This document shows positions 1-8,923 of a DNA stretch of 23,628 nt, piece after piece; within the stretch, counting starts at the first letter, position 1; each line of letters opens with the position of its first letter. The notes under the pieces were generated by a model, which saw only the letters and a program-made list of their open reading frames with translations, was not told the origin of the DNA and did not search any database. The stretch is taken from positions 28,059 through 51,686 of the forward strand of contig PBJN01000023.1 of NCBI GenBank assembly GCA_002720735.1, written 5' to 3'. The stretch comes from Porticoccaceae bacterium (GTDB taxonomy: Bacteria > Pseudomonadota > Gammaproteobacteria > Pseudomonadales > Porticoccaceae). A program made the translations under genes and the position numbers.

Positions 1-1347
1 GATGGATCATTCAGTCAAACGTTGGGAGATGAGACATTCCTTGAGGCTTTTCAGGGAGGAACTGAGAACTGTGGTGCTCCCGTGTATCCTCACGATGGCA
101 GCTCTTCTGCGACCTATACAGCTGAGAAATCATCATCAGGAGCCACCCAAACCATCACACTTCAAGGCGTTGGCGCCCACCTCGGGCTACCAAGAATAGC
201 CAATGGTATTGATCTTGCCGCGCCGAGCGATGCGCCAGCTTCCATCACTTACAATGTTAGCTTACTTGCTGAGGACGGCAGCAGGATGGTTGTAACTATT
301 GAGTCGGGGAGTGGCTGGTGGCAATTCGTCTACGTAAAACAGCCGATGTCACCTATTGTTGGACATTGGAAGCTGGCCCCAACGGCTGGTGCTATGGCGA
401 TTGGCCCTGTTGCTGGCAGTACCGAGTGGTGGTCAAATGGAGAGGCTGATGTGTCGGGTGCAAGGGCATGCATCTTTGATGATGTATACACCTTTGGGGC
501 TGATGGGACCTTCACACAGTCCGTGGGACATGAAACATTTTTGGAGCCTTGGCAGGGAGCTGCCTCTGAGGGATGCGGCACACCCATCGCTCCGCATAAT
601 GGCTCTGCATCCTCAACGTGGAGTGAGGTCGCGGCCTCGGGAGATACCCCGGGCACGGTCACTATTGAGGGCATGGGAGCCCACATGGGGCTGGCAAGGA
701 TAGCGAATGGTATAGATCTCCTGGCTCCGGTGGATGCGCCAGCATCGGTTACTTATGATGTGGCGCTGCTGTCGGAAGACGGAAACAATCTTACATTACA
801 AATTGAGTCTGGTTCAGGATGGTGGCAGTTTAAGTTCGTTAGACATCAGCCATCGCTATTGGTAGGCGACTGGAGTCTCGCTCCAACCGCCGCCGCACTC
901 GCGATAGGCCCAACGGCAGGCAGCACGGAGTGGTGGTCAAACGGAGAAGCTGACGTAGCGGGGGCCCGAGCGTGTATGTTCGACGATGTGGTCACTTTTG
1001 GTATTGACGGCACCTTTTCACAGGACCTCGGAGACGATACATTCTTGGAGGCATTTCAGGGGGGCTCCGAAAATTGTGGGGCAGCGGTTGCCCCGCATGA
1101 TGGCACCGCACTGGCCACTTGGAGAGAGGTTCGGGGTTCCGGCGATACTTCAGGTACTCTGACTATCTCTGGGGTGGGCGCTCATCTGGGGTTACCGAGG
1201 ATAGCAAATGGTATTGACTTATCGGCACCGGCAGATGCGCCTGATAGTATAACTTATGATATTGCACTGTTATCCGAAGATGGGAAAAATCTGACTGTGC
1301 AGATCGAGTCTGGATCTGGTTGGTGGCAATACAAATACGTAAAAGTT
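1..1347 (+). repeat. Tandem protein-module repeat A (one partial and two full copies, ~504 bp period)
   Basis: The WWSNGEAD codons occur at about 427 and again 504 bp later. The GD/GH-x-TFLE segment starts at 25, 526 and 1030. Full copies span about 352-849 and 859-1347; the first is cut by the window edge. Protein similarity is high, but nucleotide divergence is clearly greater than between the B repeats, so these are older duplications. Confidence 0.85.
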
Positions 1348-4300
1348 GGTTCGACCGTGCCAGATGTTGGTGGGTCTAATGCAGGTCCAGGCCCTGATGG
1401 AGATACTGGTTCCTCGCCATACGCTGCATGGAGTGCCTTTGATGGTGCGGCGAAGGATGGTGATACGTACACATGGCCTACGGGTTCGCAGGATTGGGCT
1501 GGATTTGAGAATACGAACGCTGCGCTTGTCCCCTATAACTTCCAGCATGGAGGTACGATCACGTTCACGGGAGCTGTTCCTTCAGGAGGTTCGGATGTAC
1601 CGGTAGGGTTTACGTTTGAGCGTTCGAAGTACCCGGAGCATGAGCCGTTATTTGATTCGGACAATGTGACGGTAAGTGGGGAGGCGGAGCAGACATATAC
1701 GATCACGATAGGAGCGCGACCTGCGGATCAGACATATAGTTCGATTTTGATGAAGCTTAAGGAGCGTGATAAGTCGGTCATTGTGAAAGATGTACTAATT
1801 GTTGCGAATCCTGATCCATTAGGAGGCACTGATTCTGGAACTAGCGACGTCGGTACTAATGGGGATAGTAGTACAGACTCTGATGAAGAGAATACAAGCT
1901 CTTCGCCATACGCTGCATGGAGTGCCTTTGATGGTGCTACGAAAAGTGGTGACACGTATGCATGGCCCACGGGTGCGCAGGATTGGGCTGGATTTCAAAA
2001 CACAAATACGGCGCTTGTCCCCTATAACTTCCAGCATGGAGGTACGATCACGTTTACGGGAGCTGTTCCCTCAGGAGGTTCGGATGTACCGGTAGGATTT
2101 ACGTTTGAGCGTTTGGCATATCCTGATGTTGATCCGCAGTTCAATTCGGACAATGTGACGGTAAGCGGGGAGGCGGAGCAGACGTATACGATCACGATAG
2201 GAGAGCGACCTGCGGATCAGACGTATAGTTCGATTTTGATGAAGCTTAAGGAGCGTGATAAATCGGTTATCATTAAGGATGTGTTGATTGTTGCGAGTCC
2301 TGCTCCAGCAGACACAACTGCGCCAGTAATCACGTTGATTGGTGATGCGACTGTGTCGGTTGAACAGGGATCCACCTACACAGATGCGGGTGCGACAGCG
2401 GACACTGGTGAGACGGTTACAATTGACGCGTCTGCAGTTGACACCTCGACCATCGGTAGTTATACGGTGACCTTTAATGTCAGTGATGAGGACATGAATG
2501 CGGCGGAGGAGAAGACAAGGACCGTAAATGTGGTCGCCGTCCCTGTGGGTACTGTTTCAATAACGAAAGTTATCGAAACAAATTGTACAAGTCCGTTCAT
2601 AAAGGTAGTCGAGCTTTATGTTGGGGGAACGGTGGACTTTAGCGATCCAAATACTGTTTCTGTCGGCTACATGTTGAATGGTGCCGCATTTGCGGATCGT
2701 CAAGACTACTTTGATGAAATCCGGGCGCTCGGCAAGGTGACTGATCGCCACGTTTATCTCGTCAGAGATCTTGCTATGACGCAGGCGGACTTCCCGAGCA
2801 CTACGCTTACGGAGGGTGAGAATGCCGTCACAGTAACAGCCTCAACGAATGGCGACGACGGCTATCAGGTTGTTATGAATGGGGTTGTTGTAAGCCAGTT
2901 TGGCGCTGATGGGCAAGACGCTGATGATAGTATTGGTACTTCAGCCGACTGGGCGCATAATGACACGTATTTTGAGCGTAAGCCTGGAAGTGTCGATGAC
3001 GGTACCTTTAATATTGATCATTGGAACAGTCAGCCAGAGGACTACCTCGATGACTATGGCGTTTGTGCGAGAAGCACTAGTGATCCAAAAACTGAAACAC
3101 TGGAAACAGTCATAACTCTCGGTAACTATACTGGAGGTAGTACTGATGGTGGTACTGACAGTGGTTCGGATGGTGGTGCTGTAGCTGAGGTGTTTCCTTA
3201 CCGGGTGAACATGAATTTTGATGATGTGAGTGGTCCGAGTACTCAGTGGGTTCTTGAGGGTGACGGTTCTGCGTGTTCCTCTTTCCCGACTGAGGGTGGA
3301 AATACGGGCGGATATTGGTCCTGTAATTCTGATGGTGACAATGGTGGTGCTTCTGGATGGGTATTAATATCCCAGAGTCCTGCAGAGCTATCGACGCTTG
3401 GTTTATCGGCTGGATATATTTACAACGTAACAATGGACAGCAAGATATTCTCAACTGCTGCTGGTCAATCTGCAGGTGTTGTTGGTTTGAAAGTGGAGAT
3501 TTATAACGAAGATGTAGGTCTTACTTACAATGACAGATTGACTGATACGGGAGATATGAGAGTTGCAGTGGTAGGTGATGGTTCTGCCTGGTCTAACTAC
3601 AGCTTTCAATATACGATTCCAGCATCGGTGTCTAAGGATGGAGTAGATAGAGTCCCGACGCATGTTAAGTACGTAGTGCTTTGGAATGACCATAACCACA
3701 TTGGTGTAGATAATATTGTGATTGATGCGACTGGAACGGAGCCGGCGGTATTAGCGGTTCCAACTGAGTCTGCGGCAGCACCAACAGCGGATGCGAGTAG
3801 TGTATTGTCAATATTTAGCGATACTTACACTAGCATCGATGGTGCAAACTTTAATCCAAACTGGAATCAAGCGACGGTACAATCTACTGAGACACTTGCT
3901 GATGGTGGGAACGTATTGAAGTATGAGAGTCTGAACTATCAGGGCATGGAGTTTACTGCCCAGGATGTGTCTGGATACACGCACGTTCATCTTGATTTTT
4001 GGACGCCGAATGCTACAACGCTACGTTTTTCATTGATTGAATCAGCTGGTGGTGAGTATCCATTTGAGTTAACTGTAACGAATGAGGAGTGGGTAAGTGT
4101 TGATATTCCTCTGTCTCACTACACAACGGGCAACTCCAGTCTGGACTTGACTGACGTCTTTCAATTCAAGACTGATGCAGATCCTGATGGCGGATCACCT
4201 ACTGTATACCTCGACAATATTTACTTCCATGGAACAGTAAGTACTGAGCCGACGAGTGCTATAACGGTATTGCCTGATGTGGTTTATGATGCAGCTTTGC

Positions 4301-5004
4301 CGAACCGTGTGAAAGAAGGGGTTACGGTGAAGGGGTATGTTGATGCTGGTGGGCTTAGGTGGGTTAGGCCGCCAATTTCTGGTGAGGCTCCGGGAGCTAC
4401 TTATGGTACCGGTGGTGGTTCAGATACTGAAAATATTGGCACCTTGTCTTTCCGCAAGATGAGAATCAAGTTAGCGGTAGCACTTCCTGCTAGGTTTGCG
4501 CTTGATACTACTGGACAGACTTACACTCATACTGGAAATTGGACGGCAACAGAGGATGCGCACTCGTACTGTGCGTCGATAAATGGGCGTCTTGCTACCG
4601 CAGCGGAGGTGAAGGCTAATCTGGTTCCACATCTTGCTGCTGGCACGTGGGATGCGACGTTTGGATGGCCGAGACACCGATTTGATCATTATTGGACTGG
4701 AACTGGTGCTAGGGCATATGCAATAGAATTGTGGCCTGGTTGGACGCAGGGTTCTACTGTTGCGGACGCTGTGGCAGCCGGATTTTCAGGCTTTGAGGGA
4801 AATAAACGCGTTTATGCTGCTGATGCGGCCCAGGTTACTGCGGGTGTGCTTGTTGAAGGAGAGCCATCAGATTATGTAAGACTTGCGACGACTAACTATG
4901 CAGGTGCAACCGACACAGAAACTGTGGTAAATGATCTTGATGATGTATTTGCACCAGAAAACTGGGCGAATTATTATCCATTGTGTGTAGCACCACTAGA
5001 ATGA
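1..5004 (+). CDS. Giant modular secreted glycan-binding protein, 5' end outside the window
   Basis: Frame 1 is open from the first base, so the gene starts upstream; 1667 residues are visible (numbered from the first codon here). In order: one partial and two full copies of a ~168-residue module (1-113, 118-283, 287-449) with WWSNGEAD, RAC.FDD and GSGWWQ motifs; a Gly/Ser/Asp linker; two near-identical ~137-residue modules (471-606, 634-770); a DUF5011-type Ig-like domain (771-845); a lamin-tail-like domain (about 851-1040); two jelly-roll, carbohydrate-binding-like domains (about 1065-1245 and 1262-1413); and a C-terminal part (1430-1667) whose YCASINGRLAT segment recalls C-type-lectin-like or invasin-type tails. 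From memory, the first module and second jelly roll resemble domains beside GH16 laminarinases and in surface glycan-binding proteins of marine Bacteroidota. No catalytic domain is visible; one could lie upstream. Binding of laminarin-like glucan is inferred from the modules and the neighbouring GH16 and GH3. Confidence 0.85.
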   Translation, partial: DGSFSQTLGDETFLEAFQGGTENCGAPVYPHDGSSSATYTAEKSSSGATQTITLQGVGAHLGLPRIANGIDLAAPSDAPASITYNVSLLAEDGSRMVVTIESGSGWWQFVYVKQPMSPIVGHWKLAPTAGAMAIGPVAGSTEWWSNGEADVSGARACIFDDVYTFGADGTFTQSVGHETFLEPWQGAASEGCGTPIAPHNGSASSTWSEVAASGDTPGTVTIEGMGAHMGLARIANGIDLLAPVDAPASVTYDVALLSEDGNNLTLQIESGSGWWQFKFVRHQPSLLVGDWSLAPTAAALAIGPTAGSTEWWSNGEADVAGARACMFDDVVTFGIDGTFSQDLGDDTFLEAFQGGSENCGAAVAPHDGTALATWREVRGSGDTSGTLTISGVGAHLGLPRIANGIDLSAPADAPDSITYDIALLSEDGKNLTVQIESGSGWWQYKYVKVGSTVPDVGGSNAGPGPDGDTGSSPYAAWSAFDGAAKDGDTYTWPTGSQDWAGFENTNAALVPYNFQHGGTITFTGAVPSGGSDVPVGFTFERSKYPEHEPLFDSDNVTVSGEAEQTYTITIGARPADQTYSSILMKLKERDKSVIVKDVLIVANPDPLGGTDSGTSDVGTNGDSSTDSDEENTSSSPYAAWSAFDGATKSGDTYAWPTGAQDWAGFQNTNTALVPYNFQHGGTITFTGAVPSGGSDVPVGFTFERLAYPDVDPQFNSDNVTVSGEAEQTYTITIGERPADQTYSSILMKLKERDKSVIIKDVLIVASPAPADTTAPVITLIGDATVSVEQGSTYTDAGATADTGETVTIDASAVDTSTIGSYTVTFNVSDEDMNAAEEKTRTVNVVAVPVGTVSITKVIETNCTSPFIKVVELYVGGTVDFSDPNTVSVGYMLNGAAFADRQDYFDEIRALGKVTDRHVYLVRDLAMTQADFPSTTLTEGENAVTVTASTNGDDGYQVVMNGVVVSQFGADGQDADDSIGTSADWAHNDTYFERKPGSVDDGTFNIDHWNSQPEDYLDDYGVCARSTSDPKTETLETVITLGNYTGGSTDGGTDSGSDGGAVAEVFPYRVNMNFDDVSGPSTQWVLEGDGSACSSFPTEGGNTGGYWSCNSDGDNGGASGWVLISQSPAELSTLGLSAGYIYNVTMDSKIFSTAAGQSAGVVGLKVEIYNEDVGLTYNDRLTDTGDMRVAVVGDGSAWSNYSFQYTIPASVSKDGVDRVPTHVKYVVLWNDHNHIGVDNIVIDATGTEPAVLAVPTESAAAPTADASSVLSIFSDTYTSIDGANFNPNWNQATVQSTETLADGGNVLKYESLNYQGMEFTAQDVSGYTHVHLDFWTPNATTLRFSLIESAGGEYPFELTVTNEEWVSVDIPLSHYTTGNSSLDLTDVFQFKTDADPDGGSPTVYLDNIYFHGTVSTEPTSAITVLPDVVYDAALPNRVKEGVTVKGYVDAGGLRWVRPPISGEAPGATYGTGGGSDTENIGTLSFRKMRIKLAVALPARFALDTTGQTYTHTGNWTATEDAHSYCASINGRLATAAEVKANLVPHLAAGTWDATFGWPRHRFDHYWTGTGARAYAIELWPGWTQGSTVADAVAAGFSGFEGNKRVYAADAAQVTAGVLVEGEPSDYVRLATTNYAGATDTETVVNDLDDVFAPENWANYYPLCVAPLE
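1411..2310 (+). repeat. Tandem protein-module repeat B (two near-identical copies, 489 bp period)
   Basis: Copy 1 runs about 1411-1818 and copy 2 about 1900-2310, joined by an acidic Ser/Asp/Glu linker. Aligning 1531-1625 with 2020-2114 shows only three mismatches in roughly 95 bases. The middle of the module, around the EHEPLFDSD segment of copy 1 and the VDPQFNSD segment of copy 2, has diverged more. The pattern fits a recent duplication, or gene conversion that has kept the flanks alike. Confidence 0.88.
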
Positions 5005-5314
5005 GGTCAGTTCCCGGAGGATAGCCCACCTTTTGCCGGTTGGGAGTAGAGGTGTTTTGCGAAAAACAATAAACCCGCCGGCAGCGGATTTCGGTTTACA
5101 GGCCTACGGCCTTAGTCGAAATGCTGAACGAGTGATTCACCAGTTGTGGATGCTCCGACATTACTCTCCGCAAAGATATGGGTAATCTGCGTGGGACGGG
5201 AATGTTTTTCTGTCTGTTTAACATAAGGACAGGCTACTAATGAGGGCCATATTGCTTGGCCCTGTTTGGTTTTAGGAGTGTATACAATCAGCGAACAAAT
5301 AGTTAATTAGAATT
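5005..5314. other. Intergenic region between the modular protein and the cupin-like gene
   Basis: These 310 bp hold no convincing gene. A small GC hairpin (AGGCC, loop TAC, GGCCT) lies at 5100-5112, soon after the modular gene, without a T-run. A better terminator candidate lies at 5243-5273. The 40 bases before the cupin ATG show no clear Shine-Dalgarno sequence and no promoter I would defend. Confidence 0.6.
5243..5273 (+). terminator. Candidate rho-independent terminator
   Basis: A perfect 7-bp stem, AGGGCCA (5243-5249) with TGGCCCT (5257-5263), encloses a 7-nt loop. It is followed by GTTTGGTTTT. The T-run is broken by two G, so strength is uncertain. It sits 240 bp after the modular gene and 40 bp before the next ATG, so it would separate the two transcripts. 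Confidence 0.55.
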
Positions 5315-6340
5315 ATGCAAACCATACAAGTTCGGCATGATGTTAGTTTTAAGCAATTTCATGATGATATCGTTATGGAGGCTCAACCGGTTGTACTTAA
5401 AGGTATAGTAAAAGATTGGCCTGCTGTTGCAAGGGCTTGCCACTCGTCAAAATCTCTGTCTGAGTACCTAACGCCGATGTGTAACGACCAACCTGTGATA
5501 GTGTTGGTCGCCAACCGGTCTGAGGGCGGTAGGTTCTTTTACACAGATGACTTGCAAGGTCTTAATTTTCAGAGAGCAAGCTCTGCTTTACCGGCCGCCA
5601 TTGAGCGGTTACTCAACCTTCGGGACTCGCCAAGTTCTCCCTCTTTATCGATTCAGGCCATTTCAGTGAGGGATGTCTGCCCTACCTTTGAGGACGAAAA
5701 TCTTCAGGTTCTTCTTGGTGATGTCGCACCAGCTCTCTGGATAGGGAACCAAGGAAGTGTGGCACCTCACTTTGATATCCATAATAACCTCGCGTGTGTT
5801 GTCGGCGGACGTCGGCACTTCAGCCTATTTCCGCCAAGCCAGGTCAAGAATATTTATCCTGGACCTGCTCTCTTCACGCCCGCTGGAGTACCTGTAAGCA
5901 TGGTAGATATAGCAAACCCCGATTTTGAAAAATTTCCACGCTTTCGAGATGCTCTTCAGAATTCTCAACAGGCTCTCCTGGAGCCGGGAGACGCAATTTA
6001 TATTCCATCACTTTGGTGGCATGCGGTAAGATCTCTTGCACCCTTTAACATGCTTGTTAATTATTGGTGGGGAGGAATGTCCGACAGCCGGGTATCACCT
6101 TATGAGAGCTTGCTGCATAGCATGATGAGTATTAAGAAACTTGACGTTGAAATTCGCCATGCATGGAGAGTGTTCTTCGATTATTATGTGTTTGGAACAG
6201 ATGCTGATACTCATTTGCCGACAAATGTCCAAGATCTCGTATCTACTATGAGTCTTGAGCAGACGAGACGTCTTCAGCAAATGCTCTCCAATCGTCTTCT
6301 TAATGCCAAGAAAAGTCTAAAAAAAGAAGACACAGAATGA
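5315..6340 (+). CDS. Cupin-like (Cupin_8/JmjC-type) Fe(II) oxygenase, copy 1
   Basis: A 341-residue cytoplasmic protein without signal peptide or membrane segment. The JmjC-like metal triad is visible as His152-x-Asp154 (APHFD) and His236 (LWWHAV), with the fold signatures GGRRHFSLFPP and EPGDAIYIPS. Members of this group hydroxylate proteins or small molecules using Fe(II) and 2-oxoglutarate; the substrate here is unknown. It is clearly paralogous to the minus-strand cupin at 7870-8880, sharing the WIGNQ/WLGNQ, FTPAG.P.SMVD and PDF..FP.F segments, but is only moderately similar. It converges on halogenase B with 13 bp between the two stop codons. The ATG was chosen because the protein begins colinearly with its paralog; no clear ribosome binding site precedes it. 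Confidence 0.85.
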   Translation: MQTIQVRHDVSFKQFHDDIVMEAQPVVLKGIVKDWPAVARACHSSKSLSEYLTPMCNDQPVIVLVANRSEGGRFFYTDDLQGLNFQRASSALPAAIERLLNLRDSPSSPSLSIQAISVRDVCPTFEDENLQVLLGDVAPALWIGNQGSVAPHFDIHNNLACVVGGRRHFSLFPPSQVKNIYPGPALFTPAGVPVSMVDIANPDFEKFPRFRDALQNSQQALLEPGDAIYIPSLWWHAVRSLAPFNMLVNYWWGGMSDSRVSPYESLLHSMMSIKKLDVEIRHAWRVFFDYYVFGTDADTHLPTNVQDLVSTMSLEQTRRLQQMLSNRLLNAKKSLKKEDTE

Positions 6341-6353
6341 CCGAAAGATTGAG

Positions 6354-7844
6354 TCAGACTATTGCTTTGCAATAACGGTCTATAAATTGCTTATGTTTTG
6401 GGAGTTGTGTGACACGACGAGTTGCTCGACCCTCAATATCCTTCAAGAATGATGATAGGTCAGCATCTGTCATCATATTAACGATTGGATGGTAGTGGGC
6501 AGGCATCAAGCCTTGTCCCAGCATAACCTGTGCCCACGAGTTTTCTGCAAATAGGTCGCGATCTTTTTGAAAAATTCGTCCTGATTCTCGGAATAAATCA
6601 AGCCTATGACGGAGAGTTTCCGGTATTGCCATAGACCTGCAGTGATTCCAAAAGCTAGTATCAGTTCTTTCAGTCAAGTGGTAATGAAGCACGATAAAGT
6701 CACGGATAAAGAGGAACTCCTCACGCATTTGATAATTGAATTCATTTCTATCAGCAGCTTTTATTCCCTCGCGCGGAAACATCTGAAGTAACCTTATGAT
6801 TCCCTTCTGGACCATATGAATACTTGTTGACTCCAGCGGTTCGACAAAGCCGGCGGCCAATCCCAGTGCGATACAGTTTTTATTCCAGTGTAGTTTTCTT
6901 TGTCCGGTGCGGAACTTTATTAAGCGGGGCTTGGTGAGCAGGCTACCATCGACCTTTGATAGAAGAAGAGATTCTGCCTCTGTGTCTGAGATGTATCGGC
7001 TGCAATACACCAAGCCATTACCCACCCTAGACTGCAGTGGTATCTTCCACTGCCACCCCGCATCTCTGGCAATTGCGCGCGTGTAAGGTGCTGGTTCTGA
7101 TGTGGATGCTGTTTGTACGGCAACTGCCCGATTGCATGGCAACCATTCAGACCAATCGTCAAATTTCGTATTTAACGCTTTTTCGATGATGAGACCCGCG
7201 AAGCCACTGCAGTCTATGAACAGATCGCCTTGTATCTGTTCGCCTGATTGTAGATCTAATGTAGATATAAACCCTGTGGTCTCATCGGTTGTGACATTGA
7301 TAATCTTACCTTGAATTCTCTTGACATTACTTTCCTCTGCTATTTTCCTCATAAATTTGGCGTATAGGCCAGCATCAAAGTGATAGGCATAGTTGAGTTT
7401 CTCGTTATCTACCGATATTGCGAAGCGATCTGACTTGGCCGCCATTAGTTCTGTACAATAATTTCCGAAGTCGTCACTTAATCCAAGCTTTTTACCCTTT
7501 AGCCAGAAATGATGGAACCCTGCAGCCCAGCATCCTTTTCCTGTTAACCCGAAAGAATGAATATATTTTTCGTTTAGCGCCCTCCAGTTTTCAAACGAGA
7601 TTCCTAGTTTGAAGGATCCATTAACGGCGGACATAAATTCTTGTTCATTTATCTTTAGCAGATGATGCAGAACCAACATTGTAGGGATTGTCGCCTCGCC
7701 CACTCCAATAGTACCGATCTCATCTGACTCGATCAAAGTTACCTGGAGATTGTCTCCAAGTAATTTTGAGATCGATGCGGCTGCCAGCCAACCAGCAGTC
7801 CCCCCCCCAACAATAACAATTTTCTCTACAGAAGGCTTATCCAC
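6354..7844 (-). CDS. Flavin-dependent tryptophan-halogenase family protein (halogenase B)
   Basis: 496 residues, full length for the family (PF04820). Visible are the FAD-binding VGGGTAGW (12-19), a Lys at residue 79 in SFKLGISF that matches the catalytic Lys79 of PrnA/RebH, the halogenase signature GWQWKIP (263-269), and EPLEST with Glu338-Ser339, matching Glu346-Ser347 of PrnA. By family knowledge it would use FADH2, O2 and halide to make hypohalous acid; whether it halogenates, and what, is unknown. No flavin reductase is in the window. The GTG start has GAGGT four bases upstream. It is the last gene of the leftward block, 25 bp after the cupin. Nine G (minus strand) encode the three glycines at codons 13-15. 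Confidence 0.88.
   Translation of the reverse strand: MDKPSVEKIVIVGGGTAGWLAAASISKLLGDNLQVTLIESDEIGTIGVGEATIPTMLVLHHLLKINEQEFMSAVNGSFKLGISFENWRALNEKYIHSFGLTGKGCWAAGFHHFWLKGKKLGLSDDFGNYCTELMAAKSDRFAISVDNEKLNYAYHFDAGLYAKFMRKIAEESNVKRIQGKIINVTTDETTGFISTLDLQSGEQIQGDLFIDCSGFAGLIIEKALNTKFDDWSEWLPCNRAVAVQTASTSEPAPYTRAIARDAGWQWKIPLQSRVGNGLVYCSRYISDTEAESLLLSKVDGSLLTKPRLIKFRTGQRKLHWNKNCIALGLAAGFVEPLESTSIHMVQKGIIRLLQMFPREGIKAADRNEFNYQMREEFLFIRDFIVLHYHLTERTDTSFWNHCRSMAIPETLRHRLDLFRESGRIFQKDRDLFAENSWAQVMLGQGLMPAHYHPIVNMMTDADLSSFLKDIEGRATRRVTQLPKHKQFIDRYCKAIV
7800..7808 (-). repeat. Poly-G run (G9) near the start of halogenase B
   Basis: Nine consecutive C on the plus strand read as GGG GGG GGG in codons 13-15 of halogenase B. 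A one-base slip here would stop the protein early. Runs of this length are mutable in phase-variable genes of other bacteria. Confidence 0.75.
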
Positions 7845-7869
7845 GCGTACCTCATACTTTTGTCAAGTG

Positions 7870-8880
7870 TCATGTTAAGTACCTTGACAGATTTATTCTT
7901 AATTTTTTTGCTACTTCAGCATCAATCGGATTCAAAATGCCTCTTGCGTTTTGGGGAATATGACTAAACTTGTCTTCTGTTACCTCAAAAACATAATGCT
8001 TAAAGAAGTCCCGCCATATCTCTCGTTGCTCCGCCGGTAAATCTCTGAGTGCTAATATCGCATGTTGTAAGGCGCCCAATGGAGACCCAAGGTATTCTGG
8101 AGAATTCCTCCACCAGTAATTTACGAGGATATTAAATGAATCCATTGCCTCTACATGATGCCACCACATGCTTGGAATAAATATAGCATCACCGGGGTTA
8201 AGTTGGGCTAATTGCGCGTTATCTAACGCCGTTTGGAACTTTGGGAAGGCACTAAAATCCGGATCGGAGAAATCAACCATACTAATGGGCTGACCAGCTG
8301 GGGTAAAGTCCAGGGGCCCGATGTATAAGTTGTTTATTTGCTCTGGCGGAAAGAGGATAAATTTCCGCCTTCCAGCAACAGCACAAGCTATATTGTTTGC
8401 AAAGTCGAAGTGGGCGGCTATTCGACTTTGGTTGCCAAGCCATATACTTACGAGTGGTTTTTGTTGATCAAGATTCAGATCATTTTCTGTTCGAAATTCT
8501 GGAAGCCAATGGTCAATGTTCGTCGATGACACATAGAGCGTCTGCGGTTTTTCGAGGAAACGGTTGTTCAAAATCCTTTTGAGCGCATCGCCCAAAGACA
8601 TCCTTACAGTCCTGAAATTGAATCCGGTCATGTCGCTGTTGTAAAAGACTCTACCAGATTCCTCGTTCGAACCTACGCAGGCGGTAACCGGTCGATTAGC
8701 ATCAAACTTTAAGAGATACCTGGTAACCTGCTCCGCGCCTTGTTCATTTTCTCGAACCGAGGGCCATTGAGTAGCGAGACCTCTCAGAATTACGGGCTTT
8801 TTACAGTGTATTAAGTCTTCCGGAATTTCGCTTGCCGTTGCTCCCTCGAATTCCTCAACATGTTGGGTTATCTTCAGCAC
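7870..8880 (-). CDS. Cupin-like (Cupin_8/JmjC-type) Fe(II) oxygenase, copy 2
   Basis: A 336-residue soluble protein with the same architecture as the plus-strand copy: His157-x-Asp159 (AAHFD), His241 in MWWHHV, GRRKFILFPP and NPGDAIFIPS. All three putative iron ligands are intact, so an active non-haem Fe(II) enzyme is expected; the substrate is unknown. It starts with GTG, as the reading begins right at the family's usual N-terminus. It lies 43 bp after sapC and 25 bp before halogenase B on the same strand, so it is very likely co-transcribed with both. The pairing of a JmjC-like oxygenase with a flavin halogenase suggests successive or alternative modification of one substrate, which is inference. 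Confidence 0.85.
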   Translation of the reverse strand: MLKITQHVEEFEGATASEIPEDLIHCKKPVILRGLATQWPSVRENEQGAEQVTRYLLKFDANRPVTACVGSNEESGRVFYNSDMTGFNFRTVRMSLGDALKRILNNRFLEKPQTLYVSSTNIDHWLPEFRTENDLNLDQQKPLVSIWLGNQSRIAAHFDFANNIACAVAGRRKFILFPPEQINNLYIGPLDFTPAGQPISMVDFSDPDFSAFPKFQTALDNAQLAQLNPGDAIFIPSMWWHHVEAMDSFNILVNYWWRNSPEYLGSPLGALQHAILALRDLPAEQREIWRDFFKHYVFEVTEDKFSHIPQNARGILNPIDAEVAKKLRINLSRYLT

Positions 8881-8923
8881 TTATTCACATCTCGGCTAGG
8901 GCTATTAATATTTAGGTAAGAGT

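Noticed and set aside
330..686. 118-codon minus-strand frame within the modular gene, with similar antisense frames at 1270-1548 and 3110-3454
   Set aside because: They are antisense to a long, strongly motif-bearing coding frame, recur because the repeats recur, and have no family resemblance.
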